Below, piece after piece: positions 41,009-53,188 of a DNA stretch of 64,000 bases (its first letter is position 1; each line of letters opens with the position of its first letter). The notes beneath the pieces were generated by a model that saw nothing but the letters and a program-made list of their open reading frames with translations, had not been told where the DNA came from and did not search any database. The DNA is from Melitaea cinxia (Eukaryota; Arthropoda; Insecta; Lepidoptera; Nymphalidae). Position numbers and translations under genes: made by a program. The DNA lies in NCBI RefSeq assembly GCF_905220565.1, contig NC_059395.1:17587289-17651288 (forward strand), in the 5' to 3' direction.

Positions 41009-43984
41009 AAATATACTTACAATATAAAAATAGATTACCGAAATATATATTACACGCGCATAACTCGCGGACGACGGATCCCGGATAATTCTTTTTTTGT
41101 ATTCATTTTTGTGAGGAGTTTTGTATAAAAAAAAAAGAAATTGATGTATTATAAAAAAGAATATGGCACTACTAAGTTTTTTGGGCCAACTAGTTTATTA
41201 TAAAAAAATCGTATAATGTGCGATATATCTAACTCGTAAACTATTTGATCGTAGCCAGACTAAACGGATTTTTCTCGTTACTTTGAAAGCTATGAACATC
41301 CGTTCGTTAAAAGATTGTTATGTAATTCTTCGAATCTCAAAAGATAGAGAATTTTCATATACTAGTACAAAAATAGCTATTGAAGCAAATGAGTGAGGTA
41401 ATTAAATTTATCGATATACTGACCTTTGATACTTTTTTGAAAAACTATACTGAAGTAGCTATGATAAAGTAAATGGATTACATATAACAGTTTTTATTTA
41501 ACAAGATGACTTATTTAATGATATTTTTTACAATTATATGAACAGTTTAGTTCATTTCGAATTCATAAATGTGTTTAAACTTAGTCTTTACGATTATATC
41601 GCTTGAGCATCGATTTAAAAACAAAGAATAACAGAAATGTTACTTATATTTACCTAGGTATTTTATAATGCGACATTGCCGTATTGTCAATTTTTTAATT
41701 TTTTTTTAAAAGGCATATCATACATACAGCCTTACAATAGGACTAACAAATATACCTACAGAAAAAATACTTTTAAATTTTTTCATATATGTGTATTTTT
41801 TTATAAAACACACCTTTATAAAAAAATGATAATAAAATACAGCTGAATAAGGCTACTACTTTGTGAAGTCAGTTAATAGTTACAGTTGATTTTCATAAGT
41901 ATGCAAGTAAATTGAGATTTTGTCTCAAGTACAAGTATATTTGTGTTGATAATAAACTCATTTAAACTAACCATATTATCTTACTAATAGAGTAATAGAT
42001 AAACATTATGATTTGTGACGATGTGATCTCGAGTACGACAATGACAGAACATAATTAACGTCAAGGCTTATCGTTTTTAATTTAAATGGTGCTAGTTGAA
42101 AACGATATTTAGTGCAAAAATTTACAACTTTTCATTGCCTTTAATAAAATGTATATTAAAATGAGGAAGAATGTTTGTTTACTTATAACCATTAGTTATT
42201 TTATTCATTTGAACTAATATCTTACAATATACAATTATTAACAATGTTATGAAAATACCAAAAGTAACGAAGCCATATCATATAATGCTATGTTTTCCAG
42301 TGATAGAAGAATATTAGCTTAAAATGTAAAGGTGGTAAATAAAAATAATTCAAATATAATAGAAACTAAAACACTTAAAAAAAAATAAAAATAAAATTAT
42401 ATTTTCTGTATTTAATATAATCATTATTGTTAGTAATTCTTTTAACCAAAAGATTATTTAATAAACATGCATAAATTTAGCATAGTCACAGATAACGTAA
42501 ACAAGAAAATTTGACACTTAAGAATTAAAACCACAGACAGTAAAATCTCAATATTAAACTACTTTTTATGCTACTAGATTCCTTCTTTAACCACGTAAAT
42601 TTTTAAGAAATCTAACGCACTAAATATGAGAATGGGTGATATTATGACTACTGTTTAATGTTATAATTTATTATAACATTATACATATTTATTATATCAT
42701 TTATGCACCATTGTGTGTGGTAACCTGATCTTTTATAGCATATGATACATCTGAATAATGAAGTTTTCTGATTAGGAAATAAATTATTATTAAAAAAAAA
42801 AAATATTATTAAAACCATTTCATTGATTTCAAAGTTTTTATTAGTAAATATCCAATAATTTAATTTCTAACTTTTAATATCATTATCTATATAATAAATG
42901 AACATACAAGATTCAGCTAAACCCTACATATAAACAGATAATGATTATCGCAGCATTGTGCGTTGTATTCAATGTTTGTTTTATTTATAGCTGTTTTATT
43001 GGAAAACGTGAATTCTTTGAACTGACGCATTGACACGTAATTAACGACTGCGTTTTAGGGAAAGATTTATACGTTTCTTTTATTGTGAAATTTCATAAGT
43101 TTCTGATGTCGGGGCTGTAACGATTTTAACTAGGAGTCCAATAGCGAAGTAACAAACAAATAATAAATAATATTTTTGTAAGTTAGAGTAGTAGTAAGGT
43201 ATACCTTCTCAATTGTTTTAATATAACATGTAAAAATCATTAATAGAATAAACCAACGATCATAAGTAAATAAAAAAATAAGGATAAAGCCACGCCCAGA
43301 CTACCGTTTATTTTCTAATTATCAGCATTAATCAAATGATGTTTAAGCTAAAACTAAGTCCACTATTATTAAGATGATTTCTAAAAGGATTGTATTCAAG
43401 GAGGAGCAGCCGTCTATTAAAAACTTTATAGAACGTGCTTTGTTGTGTCAATGTAGTTTACTTACGCACTAAGCAGAATAAGGTTAATAACCTACACGTA
43501 TAAAAATACTAAGAAATTCACTATTCCCAAAGCCCACTGATACACCACAACCACAAAGGGCACTTCACCCTTTCCGCGTAAGTGGGGTGCTTGAACAACC
43601 TTTCACCAAGCCTTCAATGGTGCTTGGTTTTATTTTAAAGTATCGAATCATTTAGAACAATCGTTTCTGTGCTAGAGGACGTGCGCAATCAGCTTACATA
43701 GAACGTGTGGGGGTCTTTTAGTATTATAGATTTTTCGAAGCACGTTGATTTTAACGTCTTGGTTCGATTTTACCCTTCTTTACTCTTAATACTTTCCAGA
43801 TAGGAAGCAGTTTTGATTGGTCTTTCAAGCTTATAAATAATAGTAATAAATAGCTTAGCTAGTTAGCTGTTTAGCTAGCCCAATAACATAGATCAATTCT
43901 TTAAATATAAAGCTTAAAAATAAATGCGGCCTTATCACTAGATAGTGATCTCTTCCAGACTACCCACAAGCTTATGCTATATTA
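41009..43984. other. Unassigned AT-rich stretch
   Basis: Three kilobases with no recognised gene or repeat. A GC-richer patch at 43530-43640 (CACTTCACCCTTTCCGCG, AAGTGGGGTGCTTG) has no assignment. Confidence 0.5.
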
Positions 43985-44427
43985 TCTATACATATAATTA
44001 AATGGTAGGAAAGTCAAAACTGTACATTGAATATTTTTTTTAAAAGAATACTTGGGATGTGATCTACAATCGATACCGAAACCAAAAATGTAGTTTTTAG
44101 AATTTTTGTCTGTTTGTCTGTATGTATGTCCGGGATAAACACAAAAAATACTGCATGAATTTACTTCAAATTTGGCACGAATATTATTAAGAAGTCGGAT
44201 CAACATATAGGCTATATATTATCACGCTATCACCTGCGGGGAACGAGCAGTGAACCTTTATTTCTTAAACGCATTCTGTAACAACGTGTAATCTAACGAC
44301 GCGTATTTGAATGTTGTTATTATGTTAATAACCATGCTATAAGCTAGCTTCGTACTATAAATAAAGACATTCTGTAGTATATTTAGTATCGGCATTGCAC
44401 CCGTGCGAAGCCGGGGCGGGTCGCTAG
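43985..44427 (+). mobile_element. Non-autonomous Helitron
   Basis: Begins TCTATACATATAATTAAATGG and ends CCCGTGCGAAGCCGGGGCGG followed by GTCGCTAG (CTAG at 44424-44427, next base T). The 3' part has a CCCG..CGGG hairpin, as Helitrons do. The interior has the GTCTGTTTGTCTGTATGTATG and ACTTCAAATTTGGCACGAAT phrases. At 443 bp it is the longest single Helitron copy apart from the H4 elements. Open frames in it are not transposase or helicase. Confidence 0.78.
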
Positions 44428-45295
44428 TATCAAATATAAATTTTAAATTATTCAAGAAATCTTTAAAAGCGATTTCAATCCTCATTTTACAGAAGGTAAT
44501 TTTAGTAAACCTCTTGAGAAGAATCAGTAATACATTTGATAAAAATGTAGTCACCGTGCTGAATTATCTATTACAGACATTATTGACAGATAAATCAGAA
44601 AACAACAAAATCAACATCCTTTTTCTCTTTTCTATCGTCAGTGTAGATTTTATTATTTAATTTGTAGTTTAGCTTCCTATTCCTTAGTACTAATTCTAGT
44701 TTCCCTTATAACAGACACGAAATTTTAAACATACGCATTAATTAGTCACTTGAAAAGATTACAATTTTGAGTTAATAAACTTTTATTACTCATATATAGA
44801 TTAAGTTAGCGATACATTTGTGTTTCTGTTCTTTGTTATTAAAAATGACAATTAATTTTGCAATTTATTAATTAATCCTTCTGTTCTCTTATGTGGCTAC
44901 TGTAGGTGAGCTACGGTAAACATATAACATGTTAATTACATATTATATTTTATTAAAAAAAATCTTTTTCAGTTCAAATTATGAATTAATTAACTTCTAA
45001 TTATATGAGATGAACAATCTTAACCTTTGTTAGGATAAAAAGTGTTTGTTAAACAGTTTATTTTTCATGTTTCTATGGCTTTCATTTGTTTTTGCGATGC
45101 GGTATTGTAAAAAGAATATTTTTTTTATTATTAAGAACGTAGCCTTGTTACAACTGACCACAAAGGGATATTGTTAATGTTAGATTAAAAAATATTTGTA
45201 AGAAACGTTTAACGTCGGTAAATAATATGTACAATATTGTTTGTTACAAAGAAAGTTCTTGGTCAACTCAATAGAAATTAATTTAGCTTTAAAAA
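44428..45295. other. Unassigned AT-rich stretch
   Basis: No feature is recognised. Confidence 0.5.
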
Positions 45296-45356
45296 TTGTG
45301 TTTGCTCGCAAACGAAAATAAAACCGACTTCAATTACATCGAAAAGTAATGCAAGA
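45296..45356 (-). repeat. Family C end fragment
   Basis: TTGTGTTTGCTCGCAAACG then AAAACCGACTTCAATTACATC is the complement of the right end of the family C copies. The rest of the element is absent. Confidence 0.65.
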
Positions 45357-45419
45357 TACATTAAAACTTATATTTATTTATATATTTATTTGTATGTATG
45401 TTCATCGAAAAAAAAAAAA

Positions 45420-45535
45420 TGTAGATATACCGGTCGGCTGTTACCTATAACACAAGCGTTAAGTTGCTTACTTTAGGAACAGATGACCATGTGTGTATGT
45501 TGTATATATTTATCTATAATATTTATTTATTATTG
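45420..45535 (+). repeat. tRNA-SINE body fragment
   Basis: ATACCGGTCGGCTGTTACCT, TAACACAAGCGTTAAGTTGC and AGATGACCATGTGTGTATG match the body of the SINE at 34949-35170. There is no tRNA-like head; a poly-A run lies just upstream. Confidence 0.65.
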
Positions 45536-45540
45536 TGCAG

Positions 45541-46302
45541 TCATTTGGAAATTATACTGTTGTAATGTTGTATATTTATTTATAAATATACATTTTATTA
45601 AGTTTCAACTATTTCGATACCTTTACTTAATTGTATGCAAGATTTAATTTTAAGTTAAATTTATGCCACACTCCGGATAAGGTTGTGTTTAAATTATGCA
45701 CGTACCTATATGTGGATGGAGTAATGATGCCATTGTTACGAAACTGTTTATTTTAAAACGGGATAAAAATATTTGTAAACCGAAAGCTTTTACCATCAAT
45801 TATTATTTATATTCGGAATATTTTATTATAATTTGAAATTACAAAACATATGTGCATACCGACTTTTTAACATTGATTCATGACTAGATGTGCTCGCTTA
45901 TTCGTGTAGATTAGCGTGCACAAACGCTTAGACAAACACAAAAACTGTTGATAAAGTTCACAATAATATTTTTTCTCATGTATTTTAAATGTACAGACAG
46001 CGGTCTGTTATGTTTTTATTATATGTATGGACTTATGTAATAACAATTCACTATGTAGGTATTACAAAAATCATGAATTCACACACTATTATTTTAGATC
46101 TATTCATGTTTCTTATGATGAAGAAATTATTCGAAGTGTCAACACGCAATCGATAATGTTGTTTTACTAATATAATTATTTTCATTATTATTATTTTTTA
46201 AATATTAAAAAATATTTAAAACAATATACAATTAATTATACAGACATGAATAATTGACAGAAATAGAAATAATACATAAACCGAGTGTACTTTATACCAC
46301 AC
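45541..46302. other. Unassigned AT-rich stretch
   Basis: No feature is recognised. Confidence 0.5.
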
Positions 46303-46480
46303 GACTGAAGTAAAACTTTTTTAGCAATAGACCTGCACTGTCTTAATATGAGAGAAAGAGAGGAAGAAAATGTGTGCTCGCACCTCTTTCTCTTGCTCCG
46401 TTCATCTCGACCGATCACTTTTCGTAACGCTCTCGTCACGCATTCACCAGCTCACTCCCCAAGTCAAGCGTGCGTAAAGA
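46303..46480. repeat. MITE-like repeat, second copy
   Basis: Starts ACTGAAGTAAAACTTTTTT and contains CACTTTTCGTAACGCTCTCG, ACGCATTCACCAGCTCACTCC and CCAAGTCAAGCGTGCGTAAA, the reverse complement of the inner block at 24880-24945. The far inverted end is not found, so the copy is truncated or rearranged. Confidence 0.5.
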
Positions 46481-47501
46481 CATTAATAATAGAGAATAAC
46501 GCCCACAAAATTGATACATATGAATATTCAATGTTGTCGATCCAAGTTGGAAAAGTCCTACGTATGTTATTTAATTAACGAGATAGACATTTAAAATGTC
46601 TAAATGCTATAGATGATAACAGACGGAATAGTCAAAATTATAGCCTGACTGAGTAAAATCGTAAACTACTATATAATAAAATTCATAATTACCCAAATAT
46701 TACGACTACAAATATGATTTTTTATTATTTCGCGGTCAATAAAAAATCTTACGTATGTACAGAGCGTTAAAAAGAGAAACTTTATGATTCGATCTCTCGT
46801 TATGAATCGCAGATGCCAAATTCGAGGATAAAAATGATTAACAAGAGATGTTCGAAACGAAGACAAATAAACGGGTCGTAAATACTGGCTTTAACTTTGT
46901 TTGCGTTGTAAATCTCGACGTAAGTATGTTTTAGTGAAAACTGTTAACGTATGGAAAGGTCGCGTGCGCTACTTCTGTTGTGGTGTAATATTTTTCGATA
47001 ACGTAAGCATTTTATACTGTGTAAATGGACTATCCAATACAAAAGTAAACCCGGTAGTTCCTTAGCTTTATAATATTAATATAGATTACTATGATTGTTT
47101 ATTTTGACTTTGATACTATGTTAATTGACTTATTTAACATTTTTGGTCAGTTTGTTTTAAAATTGATTCTAAACGGACAGTAATTACAGAAACAATTAAC
47201 GTGTCAGTCAAATTCAACGACAGACAATTTTTATCAACGTTGAAATCACATATATTTTGAGTTAATTACATTATCGTTTTTTTCGTATTTATATACATTT
47301 GGGTTCAATTTATTATAAATATAATAGTAGCTTGTTTTGTTAAAATTAAGTTTTTATAGCTTGTTTAGTTCAGAATTAAATATAAAAAATGTCTGTATTA
47401 ATTTTGTGACGTTTACTGCCATTTTTATCTATCACGATCTGTATACGCTTTAATTCTGTCCTCAGACCTTTTAGCTTTGACTGCCAGTAATTTAGCACTA
47501 G
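46481..47501. other. Unassigned AT-rich stretch
   Basis: No feature is recognised. Confidence 0.5.
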
Positions 47502-47690
47502 TTTTTTTATATGACCAGGTCGGCAAACAAGCGTACGACTCATATGATGGTAAGTGGTTATCGCGGCTTATAGACGCTTGCTATACTAGAAGTTTCGCAA
47601 GCGTATTGCCGACCCCCGACCCACCCCGGGAGCTCTGACCGGGAGACCTTCCTAATCACAGAAATACAAAACCACTAAGAACAATAATAC
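47502..47690 (-). mobile_element. Non-LTR retrotransposon tail (family L), truncated
   Basis: A T-run, then CAGGTCGGCAAACAAGCGTA, GGTAAGTGGTTATCGCGGC and CCCGGGAGCTCTGACC. Similarity fades after about 47690, so it is shorter than the copy at 7560. Confidence 0.7.
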
Positions 47691-47832
47691 AACTACCACG
47701 GCCTGCTAATATAAGTGATCGTTTTGTTGTATTAAATATACACATTACATTTACATTCGTGCTTGTATGTACTTATCAGTAGATTTTTAACACCTAAAGC
47801 TTGACCTTCTTTCTTTAAAAGTCATTTATGCC

Positions 47833-47881
47833 AGAAACTTTACCATATCTTAGTCAAGTACTAAGATATGGTAAAATTTCT
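47833..47881. repeat. Hairpin-forming inverted repeat
   Basis: Arms of 15 perfect bases (TTTACCATATCTTAG / CTAAGATATGGTAAA) around a 7-base loop, with AGAAA/TTTCT extending the stem on both sides after small mismatches. It sits between a LINE tail and a family C copy. Confidence 0.85.
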
Positions 47882-47931
47882 TTGATGAAATTTTTCTTAG
47901 AAGTCATCTGTAGTACAATTTTCTTCAAAGT

Positions 47932-48146
47932 TTTTAACCGACTTCCAAAAAGGAGGAGATTCTCTATTCGATTGTATTTTTTTATGTATGTTACTTCAGA
48001 ACTTTTGACTGAAAAACATTTTTTATCGAAAGGTTGTGCTTGTCATTTGGTCCAATTTAAATTTATTGAAGACATACTTTTCGAGTTATATCTAATAACG
48101 CGTTTTTACTTGACTATTTTTTCGTCGACCTACGTTGTATTATACA
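47932..48146 (+). mobile_element. Interspersed repeat family C, internally deleted
   Basis: Starts AACCGACTTCCAAAAAGGAG and keeps ATCGAAAGGTTGTGCTTGTC and CGACCTACGTTGTATTATAC, but lacks the GATAAGGAAACCAGGATC block and the right end. The 108-codon frame over it and the hairpin is chance. Confidence 0.65.
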
Positions 48147-49557
48147 AAATCTAACTAACTTGTAACAAAAAATATTCCAGTTAAAGATGTGTTTTTGTAA
48201 TGAAATACAAACACACTTTCACGTTGGTAATCCGGTTAACAAGCAGTATGATTTGCGGCGTGTAAGGCAATTTGCTTTGAGCCAAATCCCTGAAAGTTAA
48301 AATGATTATCGTTACAAAGAAACCTAATAACGAAGAGCCTATAGCTTATCTAGCTCTCAATCAATTATAAATAGCTAACTGTTGCCTGTGACTAGCCTCG
48401 CTATTTTTCTCATACGTAATTTTTTTTTCTCGATAATATGGCCTGTACATTCAAAGGCTTCCTAACTTAAAAGAATCTAACTAAGATCAACAGCGAGATA
48501 TCGATAACAGTAATCAATGTTTGCCGTGATTCTTCTCATGGTCGACATTCCAGAATAACGTATTGAGAGGTACCTTCAAGAACCCATACTGATGTCATTG
48601 TGGTGTCGGCTCCCTTCTAGCGATTTTCCATAGATACCTACCAAAGAAATCGCGCCCTGAAAAGACCTGTACCAGCCGGAAGGAAAACGCTTTTCACATT
48701 CATCCCACTCCCGAAAAACAGACCTGATGGCTTCTATTATTGATTGGCCAGCAGAGAGTTGGCCAAAACATTCCTTCCATTTGCTAAGCATCAATTCTTT
48801 AGCCTCGCATTTTCATCGTCTTGCATTCGAATTTTGAAATTCACATTCGTGGTAGAAATTCATATCTCGATGTCTCGAATATCTCGAGCTTAAAGTCTAA
48901 AAGTCAGATTCGAGACAAGCCGAAGTCCCGGGAAGTCCCGGTACGGAGTTTTCCCAACACACAAACTCTAATACTGCGTCAAGAGGCTAGTATATATGTA
49001 TCTATTATACATAAATAGCTAAAAATGTTTGTAAAAGGTCACTCTCACAATCAACGTCACTGAATGTTAGTGTCAGTTGTTTCAGACGATTTCACTCCCC
49101 ATAATTTTAAGAATAAACTTATTAAGTATTTTTGTATATATGGTAATGTATAAGTCATAAATAAATAAAGCAAGTGTTATTAATTAACACGTAGTAACGT
49201 AACTTGGTCTTAAAATGCTGCGAATGCAATTCCATTGAAAGGTAATTCCTTGAACAGGCGAGCTTTTCAACAGACAAAGTTGTGAGTAATTTCAGATGTT
49301 AACAAGGTTCAGAAGTTCTGAACTATATGCTTGTAATGGTAATATGTTCAGTTGTCAATAGAGCTATTATATTACTTAACATCAAGGAAATAGCGACTAT
49401 ATTTGCCTAATATGTTATTGAAGAGTACTGGAATTTCACACACTATTTTATGTGAATATATATTTAGGAATTTAAATTTAAATAAAAGCTGCTTGCTGTT
49501 TTTGAATAGAAGGTATTTATTTATACCTTTTGAATTTTATAACAATTGGTGGTATAA
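48147..49557. other. Unassigned stretch with one compact open frame
   Basis: The less AT-rich part is 48560-48980. A 72-codon minus-strand frame at 48576-48794 is listed separately. Otherwise nothing is recognised. Confidence 0.45.
48576..48794 (-). other. Orphan open frame of coding-like composition
   Basis: A 72-residue frame starting MMLSKWKECFGQLSAG and containing IIEAIRSVFREWDECEK and FPSGWYRSFQGAI. Composition (W, E, K, R, G present, not FLIY-dominated) is more protein-like than most frames nearby. No domain is recognised, and no splice sites or partner exons were confirmed. It may be an exon, a transposon coding relic or chance. Confidence 0.2.
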
Positions 49558-49872
49558 TCGTGTTTGCTCGCAAAAGAAAAAAAACGACTTCAATTAAATC
49601 GACAAATAATACAACGTAAGTAGACGACTAAAATTTACAAACGCACCAGTCGTCACTACGATTTTCGAGGGTTTCCCTCGATTTCTCTGGGATTCCGTCA
49701 TAAGGTCCTGGTTTCCTTATCATTATTCCACCCTTAGGATATCTTCATTCCAACAAAAAAAAAAGAATTATCACTATCGGTTCATAAACGACGAAGTTAT
49801 CTCCGAACATACATTAAATATATATTATACGGTCGAATTGAGTAACCTCCTCTTTTTGAAGTCGGTTAAAAA
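49558..49872 (-). mobile_element. Interspersed repeat family C
   Basis: Inverted copy: GTGTTTGCTCGCAAAAG, AAACGACTTCAATTAAATCG, TCCTGGTTTCCTTATCATTA and right end GAGTAACCTCCTCTTTTTG, AAGTCGGTTAAAAA. Very similar in layout to 17877-18193. Confidence 0.75.
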
Positions 49873-50705
49873 TAGACATCGAAACCTTTAAGGATAAATA
49901 ATAAAGTTAGGGTCGCATTGAGTGAAACGTTTCACGATAGCGTTCATTTGTTTTCGTTTGTATTCGACTTTGTACATTGATTGTACCAGTATCAAATGTC
50001 ATATCGAGATAAGGAATTTTGGAGAAAAAGAAATAATTAAACATAAATCAAATTTTGCTGTATAATTATTTCGTCAGTTGCTACATAAATGCCTCCCACA
50101 TAGATTGATAGATTTCAAACGCCTACAATTTTCCGACGTTATAAATTAGTGAGTCTTCGCAAATCTTTTGAAATCGTCTCTACACCTGGTGGGCGGTCTG
50201 CCAACGCTACGCTTCCTTGGACTCGGTACGGGAAGAAAAAATAATTTTTTATTTTTGCTTTTAATAAATAATCTTTCCTTAAAGGTAAGAGTTTTTATCT
50301 CGTGTCAGGACAAGAGGTCGTATTCTGTAGGTGCCAGCAACAACTCAATCTTCAGCAACAAACGTGTGCATAATACACTCGTGATTTTTTATTTAAATAA
50401 GCAGTTCATGTTTTTTTTATTATTATGTTCGTAAAATTGAAAAATATTATTCATATTTTATCAGAATGTTTCAAATAAAATTTCCAAAAAAACGAGCTAA
50501 GCTTGACCGCAACCAGGTACTTTAGTTTTATGACGTCATGCAAAACATATAATTCAATAAAGTCATTTAAATTATATATTTAATATTTAATTTTTATTTT
50601 TACTGTTTATTATATTTAATTATTAATTCTAATATGATTTATTCATAAATTTGAAATACTTTTACTTTGAAATACTTGTATACCATTTATTTTAATAAGA
50701 TAAAA
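49873..50705. other. Unassigned AT-rich stretch
   Basis: A short GC-richer piece near 50180-50230 (CACCTGGTGGGCGGTCTGCC) recalls a retroelement coding scrap, but I cannot place it. Confidence 0.4.
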
Positions 50706-50738
50706 GTGAATTTTGTGTACTATGTACACAAAATTCAC
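50706..50738. repeat. Perfect palindrome at a SINE border
   Basis: Two 15-base arms (GTGAATTTTGTGTAC / GTACACAAAATTCAC) around TAT. The right arm ends exactly where the truncated SINE-like copy begins. Confidence 0.92.
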
Positions 50739-51000
50739 TCGAGGCGACTAAGGGATAACACAGTTCCACTATCACCTACGAACTTAAAAAGCCGACCGAT
50801 GGCGGGATAACCATCCAACTGGCTTTGAAATACATAGGCCGAAGACGGCAGCAGCGTTTTGCGTGCGACAAAGCCTGCGGTCACCAACCCGTCTGCCCAG
50901 CGTGGTGACTATGGGCAAAACACTTGAGTTCACGCCATTTTTGGTGCGAACTTATTGAGGCCATAGGCCAGCAGTGGACTGTATTAGACTACTTTCATCA
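50739..51000 (+). mobile_element. RTE-tailed SINE-like element, 5'-truncated
   Basis: Begins within the GAGGCGACTAAGGGATAACA block and continues through GCCGACCGATGGCGGGATAA, a core with a few deletions, and the RTE tail (CAGCAGTGGACTGTATTAGAC). The first 40 bases of a full-length copy are replaced by the palindrome at 50706-50738. Confidence 0.8.
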
Positions 51001-51584
51001 GTTTTAAGGTTAAATAGTAAGTGATTTTTTTTTTTCATTTAAAAACCATATCACACCTAACCAGAATAACCTCATATAATGCTCCATCATCCGTCCCAAC
51101 TAAAATAGATAAACGTGAAATAATATTACCCTCTACTCGGTTATTAAATTCCACATATATGAAGAGATGTACTAAATATCTCTTGCAGTGCAAATCCCAA
51201 AGCCTTTCAGTTCTGCTGTACATATACTGCGGAGAGTGATTAAAACACTTTCAGTCCACGTGTTGAATATTTGAAGTTTGAATATTGTTATATAAGAGTT
51301 GCCTTTGGCTTTTTCGTTTTTACCCATAAAATATGTGACTTCGAATGCTGTTACCCTTTAGAAGACGTCTTGTAAACCTCATAAAAACATGGTCAAATGT
51401 AGAACAAATTATCATAGATCTCATAGGATCTCATAACTCGGTATAAGTTTTAGAAAGAATCGTGACACGTTCGACAACATTCAGTGATACAATATGGCAA
51501 AATTAAACTGCAACTACCCAGTCTTGCCTTTATACAACAATATATACATAAAACAAACCACATAATACATAATACAATTCAGAA

Positions 51585-51642
<58 letters not shown>

Positions 51643-52914
51643 CGTGTGAGTTTTAAAGTTTTCGCTAAGTCTCTAAATTGCTTAATCTTCCTGTCAACCA
51701 CAGACTACGGTGTCGAATTTAATTTAGCGAAGGTTATTAAAATTTGGTCTAGTAAAATTTGTTTTGATCTTATCGAATAAATAGCGTTAGTATATTTTTT
51801 GTTGGATCGATAGATGGATGGATATCTGTATCAATATATACGATTATAGTATTTTGTAAATCTCTAGCTGAACCGGCGAACTTTATACCACCGCATTTTT
51901 TTCTCCTGAAAGGTATTTTTGTTTAGTTTTCTTTTGTCTTGAAAATAATAAACTTGAATAAATTTAAAATAATTTTATTTTTTAAATATAAACTTTTATT
52001 TTAAATGCACTACAAAAAAATTCCTTTAAAACTTTTACTATCACCACAAGCATACATACATACATACATAGTGGCAAGTTAAATAAAAGCTTTCAATAAG
52101 GTTCAATTTGGTACAATTATTGGGAAGCTATGCGTTATTTATATTTAGTTAGCTGAAATCGGTTATTTTCAACAATCACGTCATCAAAATGTAGCCATCG
52201 TTTCCCTTGTGTAGACAATATCGAATATCCTAGAACGTTAAAATATTATGTGTCTAATATAAAACAATACGAACTCTACGTCAGCAATATAATCGGTTGA
52301 AATACCACGCAATGTTACTATTTTAAGAAATCTATTTCTATTATTGGGGGTTTTAATTTAGACTATCTATTTTAGGATAACTATTTTAAGAAATTTATGT
52401 GGTATATATTTATACTGTTACGAGGAATACACATTGAGGAAAAGATAAAATCAGAAGATAAGAGGCGGAGTAGCGGAAATAAGAAACGCGAAGAATGGAA
52501 TAATATTGAGAGATCAAATGTACATTGAAAACTTAAGGTGATTAGTATCCAATTAAAAAAAGTAAGGAAGACAATATAGATCCCAATGCCAATTATCTCG
52601 TTGCAATAACAAGTTATTTCAGAAAATATGAGGCAGAGAGCATCGGATTAATGTTCCTTGCCTACGTCATTGCTTCCAGTAAATGTCAGACGTGCTCAGT
52701 TACGAATCACATTGATGGGGAAATAAGTCTCTCGCTTATTTGTCATTTTCAATTATTTATGGACTCTACGGGAGTCGAAATTATTGTATTAATATTTTAA
52801 ATAAGAATATTTTACCTATCTGAATTATTTTCTCGACTACTCTCTTGTTTTATGCGAATGTATGAAATAATTATATCCGTTATAACTAAGTGAAAACAAT
52901 TATATGTATGTATA
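51001..52914. other. Unassigned stretch with TA microsatellite
   Basis: Holds a long TA tract (51589-51640) and a short CATA repeat near 52053-52070. No gene is recognised. Confidence 0.5.
51589..51640. repeat. (TA)n microsatellite
   Basis: About 26 uninterrupted TA units in unassigned sequence. Confidence 0.92.
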
Positions 52915-53048
52915 CTAGCTGACCCTGCAAACGTTGTTTTGCCATTTATGTTTCTAAGGAGTATGAAAAATTTCATAAAAATCGGTCTAGCCGCTTCGGA
53001 AGAGTATGTTAACTAACACTGTGACACGAGAATTATATATATATGAGA
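52915..53048 (-). mobile_element. Non-autonomous Helitron (family H5), short
   Basis: CTAGCTGACCCTGCAAACGT, TGTTTTGCC at the left is the complement of the H5 3' end. The body ATAAAAATCGGTCTAGCCGC and GTGACACGAGAATTATATAT leads to TATATATGAGA at the 5' end. It is 134 bp, shorter than 13233-13401. Confidence 0.7.
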
Positions 53049-53142
53049 TATAACACTTACTAATTATAAATACATTTCTTTAATAGAATCAACATAAGAA
53101 TATAAGAAAATCAAATTTGGTGTCTAAAATCATTCAGGATCA

Positions 53143-53188
53143 GGAGAAGAACTTTAATTCAGACAAAAGTCTGAATTAAACTTCTCCT
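53143..53188. repeat. Hairpin-forming inverted repeat
   Basis: Arms GGAGAAG..TTTAATTCAGAC and GTCTGAATTAAA..CTTCTCC pair with one small bulge around a loop of about four A. Isolated, close to a Helitron. Confidence 0.8.

Noticed and set aside
47828..48154. 108-codon plus-strand frame
   Set aside because: It runs through the 47833 hairpin and a family C repeat copy.
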